64,000 nucleotides of DNA from a virus. Position 1 is the stretch's first letter. Every line of letters begins with the position of its first letter. The notes below the pieces were generated by a model. It made no database searches, had not been told where the DNA came from, and saw nothing but the letters and a program-made list of their open reading frames with translations. Positions 55,530 through 64,000 of the stretch are shown one piece after another. Both the position numbers and the translations under genes were made by a program. The DNA lies in IMG/VR virus record IMGVR_UViG_3300043436_001870, positions 1 to 64,000 of that record; one strand, given 5' to 3'.

Positions 55530-58500
55530 TTACTTAAAGCATTTATTATTAAACTCAGCAATTTCTTCATCTGTTACAGGAGCACCATATTGTACAACAA
55601 TACGTCCTTCACCAAAAGTCAAGTAGTGAGGATTGATATATCCAAACTTCTCAAATAATTGTTGTGAAAGATACAAAAAGGTTTGGACACCTATGGTTGT
55701 TTTATCAGCATACTGTGCATCAGCAGCTGCCGGGAAGTATTCATTGTAACCAATGAGGTACTGACCATATCCATTAGAATCAAATGCAAGGTTGACACCA
55801 GATTCTTTCTTCTCCATAAGAGCAGCAATGTCTTCATCAATCATTGCTTTGTTCTCTTTAAGAGTAGCATCTGTCCATGCAGCCTTAGCATTGAAGTCCT
55901 TGATCTTACCTTCCTTAGCTTGAGAGACACGTGGTAATGATTTAGTTCTTATACCCAAAGAATTGTCACCCATAGCTCTGTAAACAACATTAGTACCAGC
56001 TGTATCTCTACTTTGTGTTGATGCTTCATTCCTCACAAATATTGTATTAGGATAGTCAACACTTAGCTGTATAGCATTCTGATCTGTTAGTTTATCAAAC
56101 TGATTAACTACCTTTTTGGTTTTTTCATCTGTGCTTGTAAGGAGGTTGAATGTAAGTACACCTGTAGATGTATCCTGCAGCAATTCAAACAAAGTTAAAG
56201 TCTGAATATCACCAACTCTTTTCTTATTTGTAGACTTACTGATTTTACCAGCAACTACTTTTTTAGAACCAAAGTCACCGTTCCATTCAATGTTTTGACC
56301 CCCCGATTGACCATTTCTATTTAGAGCATAAGCAATGTTTGTCGCTCTAGATAAAGCTACATACTTTAATTGGTTTTTTTCTTCTAGGGAAACAGGTGCC
56401 TCAATAATTGACTCTGTATCTACAAACACATTTGTATATGTTGATCCTTGTGACTTATGAATAGTATGAGCATAGCCATAGTCTATTGACTTTTTAAGAA
56501 CTACTCTACCTTTTTTATCCGTAACGTCAAATGGAGTCATTATAGAATCTTTCAATCCACTGTATATTGCAAATGCTTGATTTGCTCTTAGCTCTCCTGA
56601 TTCAACCTGAGCATCTAAAGATTTTTGATATTCAACCAGTTTCTGAGCAAGAAGATTAATAATTTCTTGAGAGGTGCTTCTACTTAATACAAACTTCTCA
56701 TATATATCACCATCACCATCTATTTCTTGTAGTTGTATTGTATATCCAGTTAGTTCAAGACCTCCTAGACCATTAAATGTCATTTTATTTTCTGCTTGAA
56801 CGGATAGTACTTCATAATCAACAGAGTTATTTATTTGAAATGTTCCACCTTTTTTATAGCCTACATTTTCATATGCCATAATAATGTCACCTATAACATA
56901 TTCTAGAATCTTAGACGTATCTACTTCTTTATCAAACCAGATTTTGTTTCTTACAACCTGGTTAAAATCCTCTACCCTTTCATTAGAATGTGACAATATT
57001 CTTACAAAGTTTCTATTGTTCTTAAAGTTTTCAGACTTAAAAGCAGCAATAGCTTGTCTTGTGAAATCAACTCCAGTCTTTGTTGTAACAATGCCTTGAT
57101 TACCAGAAAGTTCTGTTTTAGCATCTATAGCTGATGTATCCTTTTTCTGATTATTACGAATGTCTTCAAGTATAGGACCTAATGGATTTGATCCAGCTTG
57201 TCTTTCTACTTTAGTCAGTTCATACTTATAGGGATGATCAAATGCTTTAGATCTCTTAGAGGTAGTCTTATCTTCCTCTACAGGATTAAGCTGTGCAGGA
57301 TCTCCAATGAATAAGATCTTTGTTTTACCTTCTCCAGCATAATCAGACAGAGCATCAAATAACTCATCACCTACAAGTGAAGCCTCATCTACAATTACTA
57401 CATCAGGTTTATAAAGAGATTCTTTTTGTACAGTTAACTTAATTTTACGAAGGTCTGTCTTAGTAAGCTTAGATGAGCTACCAAGACCTAGAAGCTTCTG
57501 TAATGTCACAGCTCCTGTCTTTGCTAGTTTGGCAATTACCTTCTTAGCTTTATGAGTAGGTGCTGTTACATTAATAGAGAGACCTCTTTGTCTCATGTAC
57601 TCAAGGGCAATCTTTGTGATACTTGATTTACCTGTACCAGCATAACCCATCAGAGTAAATACATCCTGGTTAGGATTATCAATGAAGTCAGCAATCTGCT
57701 GCAATGCTTCAAGCTGTTGATCATTAGGTGTAAATGGTATATCAAGCTTATCAAGATTTAGATTAATACCATTTATTGTAACAATACGACCAGGAGTCTC
57801 TTCCTCTGTTTCAAGTGGTGTTTCTAATTCAGATACAGTGTCATCTGTAATTCTAACAATATCTGAAGGTATTCCCTCAGGATTAAATGCGTAGTTCTTA
57901 AGCTTGTTACTTACATTCTTATTGTCAATTCTATACTGATTATTAAACAATGATGTATACTCATCAAGAACAGTATTAGGTCTAGCCTTTAGATCAGTAA
58001 GAAACTTATCATAGGATGACTTAAGAAGACCATAGAACATATCATTAGGAACAGCTCTGATTAAGCTGAACGCAGATGTAGTATCAATACCTGTCTGAAG
58101 TAATGCATATAAACCAAATCTTGCAAATACCTTTGAGATTCTTTCATTCTCAATTGGATCTTCTACCTTAATTACATTAGGGTCAGCTAGTTCTTCAATC
58201 TGCTGAGTATATAGATCAAGTTCTTCAGGTGTAGGTCTGTCACCAGTAAACTTAAGGTTGTTAATAGTAACCTCTTGTTTCTTACCATCATTGGTTACAA
58301 ATGATGATCCTCCTGTACTAATCTCAAGTCTATCAAGAACCTCATACTTGTCTAAAAGTGATGGGTTCTCCTTACCAATTTCAAGTACTTGCTTAGCATA
58401 AGATCTACCACCAAAGAACATGTGTCCATGGTAGTTGAGATTATCCAAAGCCATATCTCTTAGAGTAGCCTCATAAGCTTTAAATGCTGGCTTTGAATCA

Positions 58501-61500
58501 TTCTTGAATGTATTTAGATGCGTCTTATAGATAGATGAGTTCTTTAAGTTTTCTGGACTATTCTTCTCAAAAGATCTTAGGACTTCTCTTTCATATACAA
58601 ACTTAGTATAGAGAGCCTCAGCTGTCTTAGCATCATACAATGCAAATACAGATGACTCCACAGGTGCTACCTCGTTCTCCCACATAGAATCTTTAGAATA
58701 CAATTCCTGTTGGAAAGTTGTAAGGATATCAGACTTACTTGCATACAAGATACCATTTTTTACTCTTGCTCCGGCACGAAGATATGTGACACCTTCAATA
58801 GGAACTTGTACTTCAAATCCTCTGTATACACCTTGTGTCTGATTGAATCTATAGTAATTAGATTGGAATACATAGTTAATCAAATCACTTCTGAATCTTT
58901 CAATGTACTCATCAGCATCAAGACCAGTCATCTTCTTATATGCAGATATAGGAGGCATACCCGAGATATCCTTATCAGTAAGGGATGCTATTTTTCTATT
59001 TACCTCCTTGCTATCTCTTAATGGGAATAGGTCACTGAATAAATCAAGGATGAAGTCTTGAATCTTGTAGGCAGACACCGGTGAATTTTCAATGATGTTC
59101 TGAATAGACTCGGGCTCAATACCATTAGCAAGGTCATCAATCTTAGCTAGTCTTAATCTAGCATCAAGAAGTGTCTCTGTCTTAGTACGGTCAAAGTTCA
59201 AGTTCTGAGTAAGCTGAGTAATCTGTGAAGACATCTCACTTATTTCAAGGAAGTGAAGGAATACAGAACGGTCATAATTATCAAAATCATTTGACTTATT
59301 AAGACGGCCTGCTAGGTCTGCTTTCTTAAACTCACCTATACCTTCTACAAGTCTATCAATTTCTTCAAAAACAAGTCTCTTACTAGGCTTCTTGTTCTTA
59401 TACTTGGAGGTAGAATCCTTATCAGACTTCTCTTGGAAATCTGCTACAAGCCAGTTAAAGCCATACTTATTATCACCCTTATCAGCAAATAGTATACGGT
59501 CTCTTGCCTCATTTCTAAAGAAGTTACCTACATCACCATAGCCAATAGCTCTAGAGTACTGACTCTTAAACTTACGTTGCTCCTTAACAAAGTCACGTAT
59601 GATTGGTTGAGACAAGAAGTATACGGCATCCTCAACAGGTACACCTGCCATGGTCATAAAGAGAAGACTGTTAATCAGCTCCTTGTTACCCTGAACATCA
59701 AAGATCCATGCTTTCTTAGCCACGTCAACAGAACCGTTGATCAATTGGCTGATAATGTCTGAGATCTTGTTTAACTGTTCGGCATCATAATTTGCTGATA
59801 ATGTTATACTATCACCTATCTTGTTGTGTGCAAACTTCAGTCTTTGTGGGTGCTCTACCGAACCTCTTTGAGTCTGAGTAATAATACGATTCTTTGTAAG
59901 AACCAAACCTGATCTACCAAAGATTGATTGAAATGTATTTACAACTGCAATGATACCTAGTACATCCTTCCCTACGTTGTTTGACTGATGCTTATATAGG
60001 TTTCTTCCTACCTCAAATATTTCAGAAAGTCCTTTAGCCTTCTGTGTGCCTGCTCCTTTAGTTTCTTTAGCAATAGTCTCACCCAACGGTTCCATAGTGT
60101 CCGTTGTATTAGGTGTAATAAGACTGCTGAAGTTAAATGGATCAAGAAGAATATCCTTGATTACACCTAGAAGTTGGTTTTCAAGACCGGCCTTATCATC
60201 ACCAAAGTTCATTACTGCAGAGGTCTTGTCTTCATAGTAAGTATCAATAGCTCTAAGTATATCTTTCTCCTCTTCTGTAAGAGTAGAGATGTCTAGATCT
60301 TCACCTAGTTGAACTAATTCTTTTATTTCATTGACTATAGCAGCATCAATTCCAAAACCAAGAATATCAGATATTAAAGCATAGTCTTCCTCATTAACCT
60401 CTCTCTTTGTTTTGATGGTTGGGAAGAAGGTAAACATCTTATCAATGTCAAAGTCACCACCAGACTTAGCAACAATCTCTGCAGGAAGAATAACAATGTT
60501 ACCTGACTCCTCTGGAAGGAATTCAAACACCTCCATGACCTCCATAGAGTTTAGACCTTGAACTGGGATACGTACAGCAGCAGTTGTTACCATTGCTCTG
60601 TTGTCCCCTTGGTTCAACCACCACTCCTGCTTTATAAGATGATTTAATGCATCCAGTCTAGTTACTCCATTCTCATTAGAGTATTTTACTACATCAGCAT
60701 GATTTAGTAAGTTCTTAAATGGACCTTGTAAGGATATCTTGATCTTCATTGCTGATACAGATATCACATTACCTTTCTTATCTAATTTAGGATTATAGAA
60801 TGGTAGACCATTTGTACCACCATATCTTCCTATTTCTTCTTCTGTAGCTGTTCTTAATCTACCTTGTTCAAATCCTACTCCAGATACTTGTACTAATGAT
60901 TCACCAGTTAATTTCTGATTAAGTATTCTCTTCTGAGCAATGTTTACAAGAGCTCTTTCAATTACATCTGCTGATGGAGATAAGTCTAGATCTCTTAACA
61001 GAGTATCTGTAGCTTCATCTACACCTAAGAAGTCTACCTCATGCTCAGACAGTTTCTTACCTGGGCCAGACAATTCACTCTTAATGAATTCAATCAGACT
61101 TTTCTTAGTAGAACCTACCTGATCTCTGATTTTCTGTTTCTCAATCTCTACAAGACTGTCTAGAATCTTTTCAAATCTAGATGCATATCTAGCAAACTTT
61201 GTAGAAAGCTTATCATTCTCAGCATTCCAGAGTCTGTATCTTTCATTCTTGTCTGCTATATTTGGTTTGTAATCTACAGGAACCTTATTTTCAAATAGAC
61301 CCTGCTCAATTAATTTACGTAGCTGAGAAGAGAATGTAACTTTCTTTTTGTAATACTCAGCTACTTCTAACTGATCCTTGAAGTAATCAAGGAAAACAGT
61401 ATTCTTTGTAAACTGATAAGTTGGTGCATCAAATGCATAACCCTCAGTTGTTCTTTGATTATCATTGTAGAACTTATCTGCCTTACCATCTTTAGTAATA

Positions 61501-64000
61501 GTGCTAACCTTAGACCCTGACTGCATCAATGCATAGTCAATATCCTGGTCAACCATTTTGTTATGAAGGTTTTCTAATGGAGTATTCTTGATAACACTTG
61601 GAATCAACGGCATCAATGAGTATTTGTGGAATGCTGTTGCAGGTAATCCTGTACCCATAAGTGGGCCCCAATACTGCATCTTTTTAACTGGGAAGAAGTT
61701 TAGCACATCATCCATGGCTACTTCTTCACCCTTCACAATCTTGTTATATAGAAACTCCTGATTAGGTGTCCATTTATTCAATGACATCAATAATGCTCTA
61801 TAAGCATCAAAGCTGATCCAACCCTGACCATCTGCTTCAGTCATCTCAGTATACTTAGAGAATACTTTTTTAATAGATGCCTCGGCTTTAGCAACAGTTT
61901 CTGGACTTGCATTTACTTTCTTTAGACGGTCCTTCTCAATCTTGAGAGCTGCTTCTAAATACGTATCATAGTAAATTGATTTACTTACAACATCCTGCAT
62001 TACTGCAGAGTTCATAGTATTACCAAATGATGCTCTTGTCTTACCTCTTGTAGCAGCATAACTGACCTGAGCAAACTTGCTGTCAATATATGCCGTCATT
62101 GCTGGACCTGTTCTAGCAAAGTCACCGGTTGCTGCAATACCAGCATTACGTTTAAAGAAGTCATCTACATTCTTGTAGAGAGCTGGGTCACCATAGAACA
62201 TTACACTAAACTCATACTTATGGATCCAGTCATTAGCTGTATATCCATCAATAAGAGCCGTAATCATTTTTTCTCTTCGTTCAGCAGTAAGTCCGTTGAT
62301 AACATCCTTAGGTGATCTTTCTGAATCACCTGTCTCAAGCTTTTCCAAAAGACTGTTTATCACACCAGTATTACTCAGGATGCCACTTTCCTGAAGCATT
62401 TTAGCATTCTTCTGTCTTTGCTCAGTAAGATAATCTGTAATGTCTGTTTGTAATAAATTCTTGAGATCAAGATTACCATCAACAAACTTTAGAAACTGTT
62501 CTGATGTTTGCACCTCAGGACTTGTAGCTAACTGTTCCTTAAGGTTAGTAATTGTCTCGGGCTTAAGTATACCATTAAATATTACAAAGTCTTGAGCAAC
62601 TTCACCATAGGTTTTATCACCAACAGTTACTGTTGCCGATGGATCTCCATTCTTAAGTTTTTGTATACGTTCAAACTCTGAAGACAGGTACCCAATTAGT
62701 GTATCTGCAAATTCAGTTTTACCACCAGCAGTCTTAAAGTTTTTTAGATCAATGTAATGTAACTTACCATTAAGTAACTTGTACAATAATGTAGTAGCCT
62801 TGTCTGCATGTCGGGTTGCCTCAGTAGCACCGTACAGAGTAAGCATCAAGAAATCTCCTACAAGCTTTGTTGTTTCATCAGCAGAGGATGCATCAATACC
62901 ACTACGTTCCATTATGTTACGTGTGTTGGTATATTGATTCATGAACCCAGCCATGTTATTAAGCTGAATAGAAACAGGAACTTGCTGACCACTACTAGAA
63001 TCTTTATAAGTTCTTCTTACACCATTTTCATCAAAGGTTGATTTATATATGATGGTTGATTTTACAAATGGATTTCTAGAAGGACTAAGATGACTCATGC
63101 TTAAATCATTGGCATTAGGCACACCTTCCTGAGTAAGCTCTGTAATAGATTTAGCTCTATTCCATTTACCAATCTGATTAGATATAGTACTTCTTAATGA
63201 TCTTTCTTGCTGGCTTTGATTGTTTGCATTGTTTACTGTAGTATCTGCAAAATCATCAGACCATTTTAATTGGAACTTCTGTAATCCGTTGTATATACCA
63301 GAACCACCACCAAGAACTTGTCTTACAGAAACTTGTTCAATCTTTTTAGGAAGCTTATATGCTGAATCTGATTTATAGTTCTTATATATATCTGATGGTG
63401 CCTGAATTTTTATAGGATTTAATAGACCATCCTTTGATTTGTTATAGGCATAAATTGCCTGTAGGTAGTCCATGGTACGTTTACCATAGTTAGCAAGGCC
63501 TGACTTATAAGCATCAGCCTTAGCTGATTTACCATCTTCTAATACAATACCTATGCTATCAAAAAACTTATAGATATCATCTATATTGTCTTTTGTAAAT
63601 TTAGTATTTCGGAATTGTCTATAAACAGCATTAACATTTAGAATATTATTACCATAGATGTCTTTAGTAATATATTCTCCTTCATCTGCAATAGCAAAGT
63701 TATCATTCCATCTTCTTCCTACTTTTCTGAACTCACCAGTTGCCTCAACAGGACTTACAATATAGGATGTTTCTTTACGTCCAAATCCTCCTTGAACATC
63801 CTGAATAAATCTATCAGTCTGCTTAAGTTCAAGCATTCTCAGATTAATTCTAGGCATTGTCAGAATCTTTGTAAAGTCAGTCCAAAGATTCACTGATGCT
63901 TCATCTAAGTTCTGTGGAGAACCTATCTTGCTCATTAATTCCTTAATAATAGGATAGTCTTCAGCAGCAAGCTTTAACTTCTCATAAACTTCATTATCTG
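55530..64000 (-). CDS. Giant RNA polymerase-helicase polypeptide (partial)
   Basis: The frame is open past the right edge, so the ATG at 63935 (2801 aa) is probably not the true start. About residue 1160 (from 63935) is GGDFDIDKMF, the catalytic Asp triad of crAss-like virion RNA polymerases (phi14:2 gp66 type). From about 2060 is a full SF1 helicase: GYAGTGKSS, VDEASLVGDE, GDPAQLNP, THKSQGSTY-like HTIHKSQGSTY, and VALSRAT. After about 2630 a further domain (NTIFVRNEASTQSRDTAGTN, GIRTKSLP) resembles DUF7831-type proteins. It should transcribe early genes after injection. Confidence 0.85.
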   Translation of the reverse strand, partial: DNEVYEKLKLAAEDYPIIKELMSKIGSPQNLDEASVNLWTDFTKILTMPRINLRMLELKQTDRFIQDVQGGFGRKETSYIVSPVEATGEFRKVGRRWNDNFAIADEGEYITKDIYGNNILNVNAVYRQFRNTKFTKDNIDDIYKFFDSIGIVLEDGKSAKADAYKSGLANYGKRTMDYLQAIYAYNKSKDGLLNPIKIQAPSDIYKNYKSDSAYKLPKKIEQVSVRQVLGGGSGIYNGLQKFQLKWSDDFADTTVNNANNQSQQERSLRSTISNQIGKWNRAKSITELTQEGVPNANDLSMSHLSPSRNPFVKSTIIYKSTFDENGVRRTYKDSSSGQQVPVSIQLNNMAGFMNQYTNTRNIMERSGIDASSADETTKLVGDFLMLTLYGATEATRHADKATTLLYKLLNGKLHYIDLKNFKTAGGKTEFADTLIGYLSSEFERIQKLKNGDPSATVTVGDKTYGEVAQDFVIFNGILKPETITNLKEQLATSPEVQTSEQFLKFVDGNLDLKNLLQTDITDYLTEQRQKNAKMLQESGILSNTGVINSLLEKLETGDSERSPKDVINGLTAERREKMITALIDGYTANDWIHKYEFSVMFYGDPALYKNVDDFFKRNAGIAATGDFARTGPAMTAYIDSKFAQVSYAATRGKTRASFGNTMNSAVMQDVVSKSIYYDTYLEAALKIEKDRLKKVNASPETVAKAEASIKKVFSKYTEMTEADGQGWISFDAYRALLMSLNKWTPNQEFLYNKIVKGEEVAMDDVLNFFPVKKMQYWGPLMGTGLPATAFHKYSLMPLIPSVIKNTPLENLHNKMVDQDIDYALMQSGSKVSTITKDGKADKFYNDNQRTTEGYAFDAPTYQFTKNTVFLDYFKDQLEVAEYYKKKVTFSSQLRKLIEQGLFENKVPVDYKPNIADKNERYRLWNAENDKLSTKFARYASRFEKILDSLVEIEKQKIRDQVGSTKKSLIEFIKSELSGPGKKLSEHEVDFLGVDEATDTLLRDLDLSPSADVIERALVNIAQKRILNQKLTGESLVQVSGVGFEQGRLRTATEEEIGRYGGTNGLPFYNPKLDKKGNVISVSAMKIKISLQGPFKNLLNHADVVKYSNENGVTRLDALNHLIKQEWWLNQGDNRAMVTTAAVRIPVQGLNSMEVMEVFEFLPEESGNIVILPAEIVAKSGGDFDIDKMFTFFPTIKTKREVNEEDYALISDILGFGIDAAIVNEIKELVQLGEDLDISTLTEEEKDILRAIDTYYEDKTSAVMNFGDDKAGLENQLLGVIKDILLDPFNFSSLITPNTTDTMEPLGETIAKETKGAGTQKAKGLSEIFEVGRNLYKHQSNNVGKDVLGIIAVVNTFQSIFGRSGLVLTKNRIITQTQRGSVEHPQRLKFAHNKIGDSITLSANYDAEQLNKISDIISQLINGSVDVAKKAWIFDVQGNKELINSLLFMTMAGVPVEDAVYFLSQPIIRDFVKEQRKFKSQYSRAIGYGDVGNFFRNEARDRILFADKGDNKYGFNWLVADFQEKSDKDSTSKYKNKKPSKRLVFEEIDRLVEGIGEFKKADLAGRLNKSNDFDNYDRSVFLHFLEISEMSSQITQLTQNLNFDRTKTETLLDARLRLAKIDDLANGIEPESIQNIIENSPVSAYKIQDFILDLFSDLFPLRDSKEVNRKIASLTDKDISGMPPISAYKKMTGLDADEYIERFRSDLINYVFQSNYYRFNQTQGVYRGFEVQVPIEGVTYLRAGARVKNGILYASKSDILTTFQQELYSKDSMWENEVAPVESSVFALYDAKTAEALYTKFVYEREVLRSFEKNSPENLKNSSIYKTHLNTFKNDSKPAFKAYEATLRDMALDNLNYHGHMFFGGRSYAKQVLEIGKENPSLLDKYEVLDRLEISTGGSSFVTNDGKKQEVTINNLKFTGDRPTPEELDLYTQQIEELADPNVIKVEDPIENERISKVFARFGLYALLQTGIDTTSAFSLIRAVPNDMFYGLLKSSYDKFLTDLKARPNTVLDEYTSLFNNQYRIDNKNVSNKLKNYAFNPEGIPSDIVRITDDTVSELETPLETEEETPGRIVTINGINLNLDKLDIPFTPNDQQLEALQQIADFIDNPNQDVFTLMGYAGTGKSSITKIALEYMRQRGLSINVTAPTHKAKKVIAKLAKTGAVTLQKLLGLGSSSKLTKTDLRKIKLTVQKESLYKPDVVIVDEASLVGDELFDALSDYAGEGKTKILFIGDPAQLNPVEEDKTTSKRSKAFDHPYKYELTKVERQAGSNPLGPILEDIRNNQKKDTSAIDAKTELSGNQGIVTTKTGVDFTRQAIAAFKSENFKNNRNFVRILSHSNERVEDFNQVVRNKIWFDKEVDTSKILEYVIGDIIMAYENVGYKKGGTFQINNSVDYEVLSVQAENKMTFNGLGGLELTGYTIQLQEIDGDGDIYEKFVLSRSTSQEIINLLAQKLVEYQKSLDAQVESGELRANQAFAIYSGLKDSIMTPFDVTDKKGRVVLKKSIDYGYAHTIHKSQGSTYTNVFVDTESIIEAPVSLEEKNQLKYVALSRATNIAYALNRNGQSGGQNIEWNGDFGSKKVVAGKISKSTNKKRVGDIQTLTLFELLQDTSTGVLTFNLLTSTDEKTKKVVNQFDKLTDQNAIQLSVDYPNTIFVRNEASTQSRDTAGTNVVYRAMGDNSLGIRTKSLPRVSQAKEGKIKDFNAKAAWTDATLKENKAMIDEDIAALMEKKESGVNLAFDSNGYGQYLIGYNEYFPAAADAQYADKTTIGVQTFLYLSQQLFEKFGYINPHYLTFGEGRIVVQYGAPVTDEEIAEFNNKCFK

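Noticed and set aside
55528-55538. ATTTACTTAAA on the plus strand at the junction of the two giant genes
   Set aside because: It matches only the 11-nt inner part of the early promoter core, lacks AGTTMAT and TCCAT blocks, points against the gene direction, and is explained by the stop/start codons there.
1-64000. CRISPR arrays, integrase, transposase or IS ends
   Set aside because: No regularly spaced repeats, no tyrosine or serine recombinase motifs and no DDE transposase were seen in reading the window.

Overview
The window is an interior piece of a large AT-rich phage genome. It most resembles a crAss-like phage (Crassvirales) of a Bacteroidota host. The reasons are: a giant virion-type RNA polymerase with a DFDID catalytic motif; a giant zincin-bearing protein; an IHF-like protein, a RecB-type PD-(D/E)XK nuclease, uracil-DNA glycosylase, Sak4 ATPase plus companion, RuvC, family B polymerase and MoxR/VWA genes; Bacteroidota-type promoters (TTG-N19/20-TAnnTTTG); and a ClpS of the Bacteroidota kind. 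Genes use the standard code (TAG is a stop), and many overlap by ATGA or TAATG. The outermost reading frame is open at both window ends.

Layout. (1) 1-10621, minus strand: virion and lysis genes. From right to left these are a metallophosphoesterase, small virion-like proteins, a tail-fibre-like protein, a lysis cassette (holin-like, lipid-anchored CHAP-type endolysin, two spanin-like proteins) and three short paralogs sharing an N-terminus. After a terminator and a host-type promoter (about 2.9 kb) comes a second unit with a winged-helix-like protein, an IHF-like protein, a Cys-rich protein, a PD-(D/E)XK nuclease and a gene running off the left edge. (2) 10622-10923: divergent intergenic region. 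(3) 10.8-14.2 kb, plus strand: short early-type units, each with a conserved promoter (AGTTMATATTTACTTAAA, six copies), a gene or two and a hairpin terminator. (4) 14.2-31.2 kb, plus strand: many small genes, structured noncoding gaps, PcfJ-like, HNH, SF2 helicase, ClpS, ParB-like, GroES-like, radical-SAM (photoproduct-lyase-like), lipoproteins, microproteins and a tRNA-like region. (5) 31.5-49.6 kb, plus strand: replication and recombination (UDG, DnaB-type helicase, Sak4, probable SSB, primase, RuvC, metallopeptidase/VWA plus MoxR, RecE-like nuclease, PolB, nucleotide hydrolases). One lone minus-strand gene lies at 31.2-31.5 kb. (6) 49.66-64 kb, minus strand: a 46-aa basic protein, a 1906-aa zincin protein and a more than 2800-aa RNA polymerase-helicase polypeptide running off the right edge.

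How it may work together (inference): the giant RNA polymerase would enter with the virion and read the early units from the repeated promoter, while host RNA polymerase reads units with -33/-7 promoters such as the PolB operon. PolB ends in a sliding-clamp motif, as though it uses the host clamp. ClpS and GroES-like proteins suggest redirection of host proteolysis and folding. The most unusual items are the phage ClpS, the polymerase-helicase fusion with an extra C-terminal domain, the repeated early promoter and leader units, and two related structured RNAs at 14.9 and 15.8 kb.
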